From Bacteroidota bacterium (GTDB taxonomy: Bacteria > Bacteroidota > Ignavibacteria > Ignavibacteriales > Ignavibacteriaceae), in NCBI GenBank assembly GCA_023453665.1, contig JAEXTA010000032.1:1-9601 (forward strand): a stretch of 9,601 nt of DNA. Reading direction: 5' to 3'. Below are positions 6,941 through 9,601 of this stretch, piece after piece (positions within the stretch are counted from its first letter, which is position 1; every line of letters begins with the position of its first letter). Made by a program: the position numbers and the translations under genes. The notes under the pieces are model-generated. The model was not told the DNA's origin. It saw only the letters and a list, made by a program, of their open reading frames with translations, and searched no databases.

Positions 6941-6957
6941 TAATAGAAGAAACCTGA

Positions 6958-7797
6958 ATGTATAAAAAAAACAAATCAACCGGGGCATCGCAAAAATTCA
7001 AACTATATTTAGAATATGAAGGCACTCGTTACAGCGGCTGGCAGAAGCAGCATAACGCAAGAACAATTCAGGGCGAGTTACTAAAAGCTGCAACTCTAAT
7101 ATTCGGGGATGGAGGAATAGATATACAGGGTTCAGGCAGAACGGATTCAGGAGTTCATGCAATTTGCCAGGTAGCTCATTTAGAAGTTAAAACAATGTTA
7201 GCCCCGGAAATTATCCGGATGAAAATGAATGATAATCTTCCTTACGATATTAATATCCTTGAAATTGAAAAAGCAAATTCAAATTTTCACGCACGTCATG
7301 ATGCATTAAGCAGGATATATCTTTACCAGGTGTCAACAAGAAGAACCGCATTTGGAAAGAACTATGTCTGGTGGATAAAAGATAAGTTAAATATAAAAGC
7401 AATGGAATCCGCAGCTGCTTTATTTCAGGGTATGCATGATTTCTATTCATTTTGTGAAAAAGATCCGGAAGAAAAATCAACAAAGGTTTTGATAGAAGGA
7501 ATTGAACTAGTAACAGAAGGAGATCTTATCCTCTTCCGGATTACCGGCTCGCACTTTCTTTGGAAAATGGTGAGAAGAATTATCGGTGTTATTGTGGAGG
7601 CGGGCAGAGGGAAATTAAATGAGTCAAAGATTTATGATTTTCTAAATCGGCAAAGCAATGAACCAGCCAAATTTACGGCTCCTCCTTCCGGACTTTTCCT
7701 TTATAGAATTGACTACAGCAAATCATCGATAAAAGAAAATTTACAATCAATATTCCCCGTTACACCATTTCAAAGCAGGCTGCATTCCGGTAAATAA
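6958..7797 (+). CDS. truA: tRNA pseudouridine(38-40) synthase TruA
   Basis: A 279-residue protein of normal length for the family (about 245-280). The N-terminus carries LEYEGTRYSGWQKQ followed by TIQGEL, and the catalytic motif GSGRTDSGVHA has the nucleophilic Asp63 next to Arg61. NFHARHDALSRIYLYQV (about 103-119) and the C-terminal FLWKMVRRIIGVIVEAGRG segment and APPSGLFLYRIDY end are further TruA landmarks. The enzyme isomerises uridines 38, 39 and 40 of the tRNA anticodon arm. It follows queD by 17 bases and probably shares its transcript. Queuosine is placed at position 34, so the operon groups two modifications of the same anticodon arm. The first ten or so residues are Lys-rich and probably disordered; the ribosome-binding site is weak (GAAGA at 6946-6950). 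Confidence 0.95.
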   Translation: MYKKNKSTGASQKFKLYLEYEGTRYSGWQKQHNARTIQGELLKAATLIFGDGGIDIQGSGRTDSGVHAICQVAHLEVKTMLAPEIIRMKMNDNLPYDINILEIEKANSNFHARHDALSRIYLYQVSTRRTAFGKNYVWWIKDKLNIKAMESAAALFQGMHDFYSFCEKDPEEKSTKVLIEGIELVTEGDLILFRITGSHFLWKMVRRIIGVIVEAGRGKLNESKIYDFLNRQSNEPAKFTAPPSGLFLYRIDYSKSSIKENLQSIFPVTPFQSRLHSGK

Positions 7798-7804
7798 AAA
7801 CTGC

Positions 7805-7840
7805 TTGACTTTCATTCCTTCTAAGATTAATTATTAATTA
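7805..7840 (+). promoter_or_regulatory. Candidate promoter of the T9SS cargo gene
   Basis: TTGACT at 7805-7810 matches five of six -35 bases. It is followed at 15-18 bases by very A+T-rich sequence containing ATTAAT (7826-7831) and AATTAT (7829-7834), each four of six matches to a -10 box. Position, eight bases after the truA stop and about 60 before the next ATG, makes sense for a separate transcript. The -10 is weak, so this is only a candidate. Confidence 0.3.
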
Positions 7841-7841
7841 G

Positions 7842-7857
7842 TATTTTCATGAAAATA
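7842..7857. promoter_or_regulatory. Perfect 16-bp palindrome just before the ribosome-binding site
   Basis: TATTTTCATGAAAATA (7842-7857) equals its own reverse complement over all 16 bases. It ends where AGGAG (7857-7861) begins, ten bases before the ATG at 7868. It could be an operator for a dimeric repressor that would block initiation, or a short leader hairpin (six A/T pairs around CATG), which would be weak. Palindromes arise by chance in A+T-rich DNA, so function is inferred only from its position. Confidence 0.4.
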
Positions 7858-7867
7858 GGAGTCAGCA

Positions 7868-9511
7868 ATGAAATGCTTGATTTTGACCATTGTCCTATTG
7901 TTATCCTCTTCAATTCCTGCACAGAAATCATCTCAAAAAATTACAGCTAATGATCACTATAATTATATCTCAATTAATAATATCAGGATGTGGATAGCAA
8001 ACAACGGAGATGGTTCGCACGATCCACAAACAGACGGCAGTGGGTTCTACTGGCCTGGCGGAGAGAACGCTGAAAAGAGTGCGATATTTGAAGATGGATT
8101 TGTATGGGGAGGGAAAATAAACGGTGAAATATATTTTAACGGTAACACACACCGCCAAGGCTTGCAAGCGGGTAAAATATTAGCCAACGGATTAGCAGAT
8201 GATCCCTCATTAGAAAAATATAGAGTCTATAAAATCAGAAAGGACTGGAAGGAACTTCCTATCGCGCTGAGAGAATCTTATAGAAAAGATTATGACGAGT
8301 GGCCAGTCGAGGATGTCGCCCCATACTATGACTTTAATAATGATGGTCAGTTTAGCAAAACAATAGACCAGCCACTATTTGAAGGTGATGAAGTTTTGTG
8401 GTATGTCGCAAATGATCTTGAGCCAACAAGAACTACTTTTACATTTGGAACACTTCCAATAGGTCTTGAATTTCAAACGACAGTCTATGCTTTTAAGAAT
8501 GCGGGAGTGTTAAATGATGTTGTGTTCAAAAAGTATAGAATTATTAATAAAGGAAATAATGTCGTTGATAGTATGTATTTCGGTTATTGGTCCGATCCCG
8601 ATCTTGGTGATGCAAATGATGACTATATCGGATGTGATACAATTCTTAACCTTGGATATTGTTACAACGCAGATGGCGAAGATGGTGATGGCGCCGGAAA
8701 CACATATGGCAATCAACCTCCGGCAGTGGGATATAGATTAGTTCAAGGTCCAATAATTGAAAGTTTAGGAACTGATAGCGCAAGATTTGATGGTAGATGG
8801 ATAAATGGATTCAAAAATACAGATATGTCCTCATTTACATTTCAAGTTAATCCCCCAATTGGACCAGTACCAGATCCAGGGGCAAATGAATGGTATAATT
8901 ATTTGACAGGTAATGTGTTGGATGGAACTCCTTTTATTGATCCAAACACCGGAATAGCGACCCAGTTTTGTCTATCAGGAGATCCCGTTGTAGGAATAGG
9001 CTGGTATGAGGGAACTGGTTGGCCCGAAGGTCTTCCACCAGGTGACAGACGGATGCTAATGGGGTTCGGTGCAATAACATTCTCCCCCGGAGATACTCAG
9101 GAAGTTGTGATTGCAATTATTATGGCAAGAGGTTCAGACAATATTCAAAGTGTGGCCGAGCTTAAGAAAAAAGCTGTTACCCTTCAAAAATTCTATGATC
9201 TTTACCAGCCGGAATTAGTAAACATTAAATATGAAGTCCCTAAACCCGATTACTATTATTTAGGGCAGAACTATCCAAATCCATTCAATCCGGCAACGAC
9301 AATAAAGTATGAACTTCCGGTATCGGGACTTGTGATCCTGAAAGTCTTTGACATTCTGGGAAATGAAATCGAAACCTTAATCAATGAAGAACAATCCGCT
9401 GGTGAGTACGAGGTTGAGTTTGAATCCGATGGTCTGCCCTCCGGAATCTATATTTATCAGATCAGTTCGAGAGAGTTTTCCCGTACAAAGAAGATGATAC
9501 TACTAAAATAA
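7868..9511 (+). CDS. Large secreted protein of unknown function with T9SS C-terminal sorting domain
   Basis: A 547-residue protein. AGGAG at 7857-7861, six bases before the ATG, fixes the start. Residues 1 to about 18 are a signal peptide (MKC, then a Leu/Ile-rich core, cleavage near PAQ). The body has a Gly/Trp/Asp-rich N-terminal part, a calcium-loop-like segment DFNNDGQFSKTID (155-167), then GDEVLWYVAND (173-183), and an Asp-rich stretch DPDLGDANDDYIGCD (243-257) followed by NADGEDGDGAG (267-277). The region 398-435 (GFGAITFSPGDTQEVVIAII onward) is a module I recall from many Ignavibacteria surface proteins. Residues about 461-547 are a type A T9SS sorting domain. Cys256, Cys265 and Cys368 are among few cysteines in the mature part. 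No enzyme motif was recognised. It is probably released or anchored at the surface; adhesion or matrix roles are guesses. Confidence 0.88.
   Translation: MKCLILTIVLLLSSSIPAQKSSQKITANDHYNYISINNIRMWIANNGDGSHDPQTDGSGFYWPGGENAEKSAIFEDGFVWGGKINGEIYFNGNTHRQGLQAGKILANGLADDPSLEKYRVYKIRKDWKELPIALRESYRKDYDEWPVEDVAPYYDFNNDGQFSKTIDQPLFEGDEVLWYVANDLEPTRTTFTFGTLPIGLEFQTTVYAFKNAGVLNDVVFKKYRIINKGNNVVDSMYFGYWSDPDLGDANDDYIGCDTILNLGYCYNADGEDGDGAGNTYGNQPPAVGYRLVQGPIIESLGTDSARFDGRWINGFKNTDMSSFTFQVNPPIGPVPDPGANEWYNYLTGNVLDGTPFIDPNTGIATQFCLSGDPVVGIGWYEGTGWPEGLPPGDRRMLMGFGAITFSPGDTQEVVIAIIMARGSDNIQSVAELKKKAVTLQKFYDLYQPELVNIKYEVPKPDYYYLGQNYPNPFNPATTIKYELPVSGLVILKVFDILGNEIETLINEEQSAGEYEVEFESDGLPSGIYIYQISSREFSRTKKMILLK
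9248..9508 (+). other. T9SS type A C-terminal sorting domain of the secreted protein
   Basis: Residues about 461-547 read YYYLGQNYPNPFNPATTIKY, then strands VILKVFDILGNEIETL, EYEVEF, the turn SDGLPSGIYIYQI and the end KKMILLK. This is the Por-secretion-system Ig-like sorting domain, recognised by the outer-membrane T9SS translocon and commonly removed after export. The NYPNPFNP opening is the Ignavibacteria/Calditrichaeota-like form and is the best taxonomic clue in the window. Confidence 0.92.
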
Positions 9512-9601
9512 GAAGGGGTTAGATCAGCGAGTTTAAAGATTTCGACTTTAAAGCCATTAAGGTCGAATGTTTGAATTATAAATCCGGCAGCTTCAGACAC
9601 T
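9512..9601 (+). terminator. Downstream region with two overlapping hairpins; possible weak terminator
   Basis: No gene was recognised in these last 90 bases. Two stems overlap. The first is TTTAAAG (9532-9538) with CTTTAAA (9546-9552). The second is TTCGACTTTA (9541-9550) with TAAGGTCGAA (9558-9567), ten pairs including one G-T and a seven-base loop, followed by TGTTTG. Because they share bases 9541-9552 only one can form at a time. The second could end the transcript of the secreted protein, but its T tract is poor. Confidence 0.35.

Noticed and set aside
7826..7840. TAATTA direct repeats upstream of the secreted-protein gene as a regulatory site
   Set aside because: The near-palindromic TAATTA-T-TAATTA is simple A+T sequence expected in this base composition; more probably part of a promoter than a distinct site.
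8510..8741. Overlapping open frames on both strands inside the secreted-protein gene
   Set aside because: They lie wholly within a well-supported gene, lack ribosome-binding sites and encode low-complexity Ile/Met-rich sequence; they are shadows of the Asp-rich coding stretch.
9450..9601. Minus-strand open frame entering from the right edge into the end of the secreted-protein gene
   Set aside because: It is open for roughly 45 codons to a TGA within the opposite gene, but shows no recognisable protein features; kept only as a possibility if the next gene converges.
1..9601. CRISPR arrays, insertion sequences, phage or defence genes, tRNA or rRNA genes
   Set aside because: I looked for direct repeats with spacers, transposase motifs, terminal inverted repeats and cloverleaf-like sequence and saw none; the gene content is housekeeping and envelope.

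Overview
The window looks like ordinary chromosomal DNA from an A+T-rich Gram-negative bacterium of the Ignavibacteria/Chlorobi side of the Bacteroidota group. The main evidence is the last gene, which has a signal peptide and a C-terminal type IX secretion (T9SS) sorting domain with a QNYPNPFNP motif typical of Ignavibacteria. LPS-type envelope genes, a small outer-membrane barrel and a preQ0 pathway fit the same placement. No mobile element, CRISPR array, tRNA or rRNA was seen, and no intergenic stretch exceeds 300 bases.

Layout: (1) 1-3307, plus strand: the 3' two thirds of an MsbA-type ABC exporter, overlapping by 4 bases (ATGA) an O-antigen-ligase-family membrane protein. Together they suggest lipid A/LPS export and assembly. 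(2) 3316-3777, minus strand: a small secreted beta-barrel-like protein that converges on the ligase. (3) 3923-5428, plus: a GlmU-type sugar-nucleotide uridylyltransferase whose C-terminal left-handed beta-helix lacks the usual acetyltransferase signature. (4) 5494-5757, minus: rpsT (ribosomal protein S20), with a near-consensus sigma-70 promoter and a terminator hairpin shared with the converging GlmU-like gene. (5) 5889-7797, plus: queE-queD-truA, a compact tRNA-modification operon (queuosine precursor synthesis plus pseudouridine 38-40). (6) 7868-9511, plus: a large T9SS cargo protein of unknown function, preceded by a strong Shine-Dalgarno and a perfect 16-bp palindrome.

The most unusual object is the O-antigen-ligase-family protein (1235-3307). 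Its predicted twelve-helix ligase body is interrupted, at the large periplasmic loop, by about 280 residues that resolve into seven repeats of about 40 residues. The repeats resemble LVIVD-type beta-propeller blades. This would place a complete seven-bladed propeller next to the glycan-ligase active site, an architecture I do not recognise as described. The remaining genes are recognisable families with conventional arrangements; smaller oddities are listed separately.
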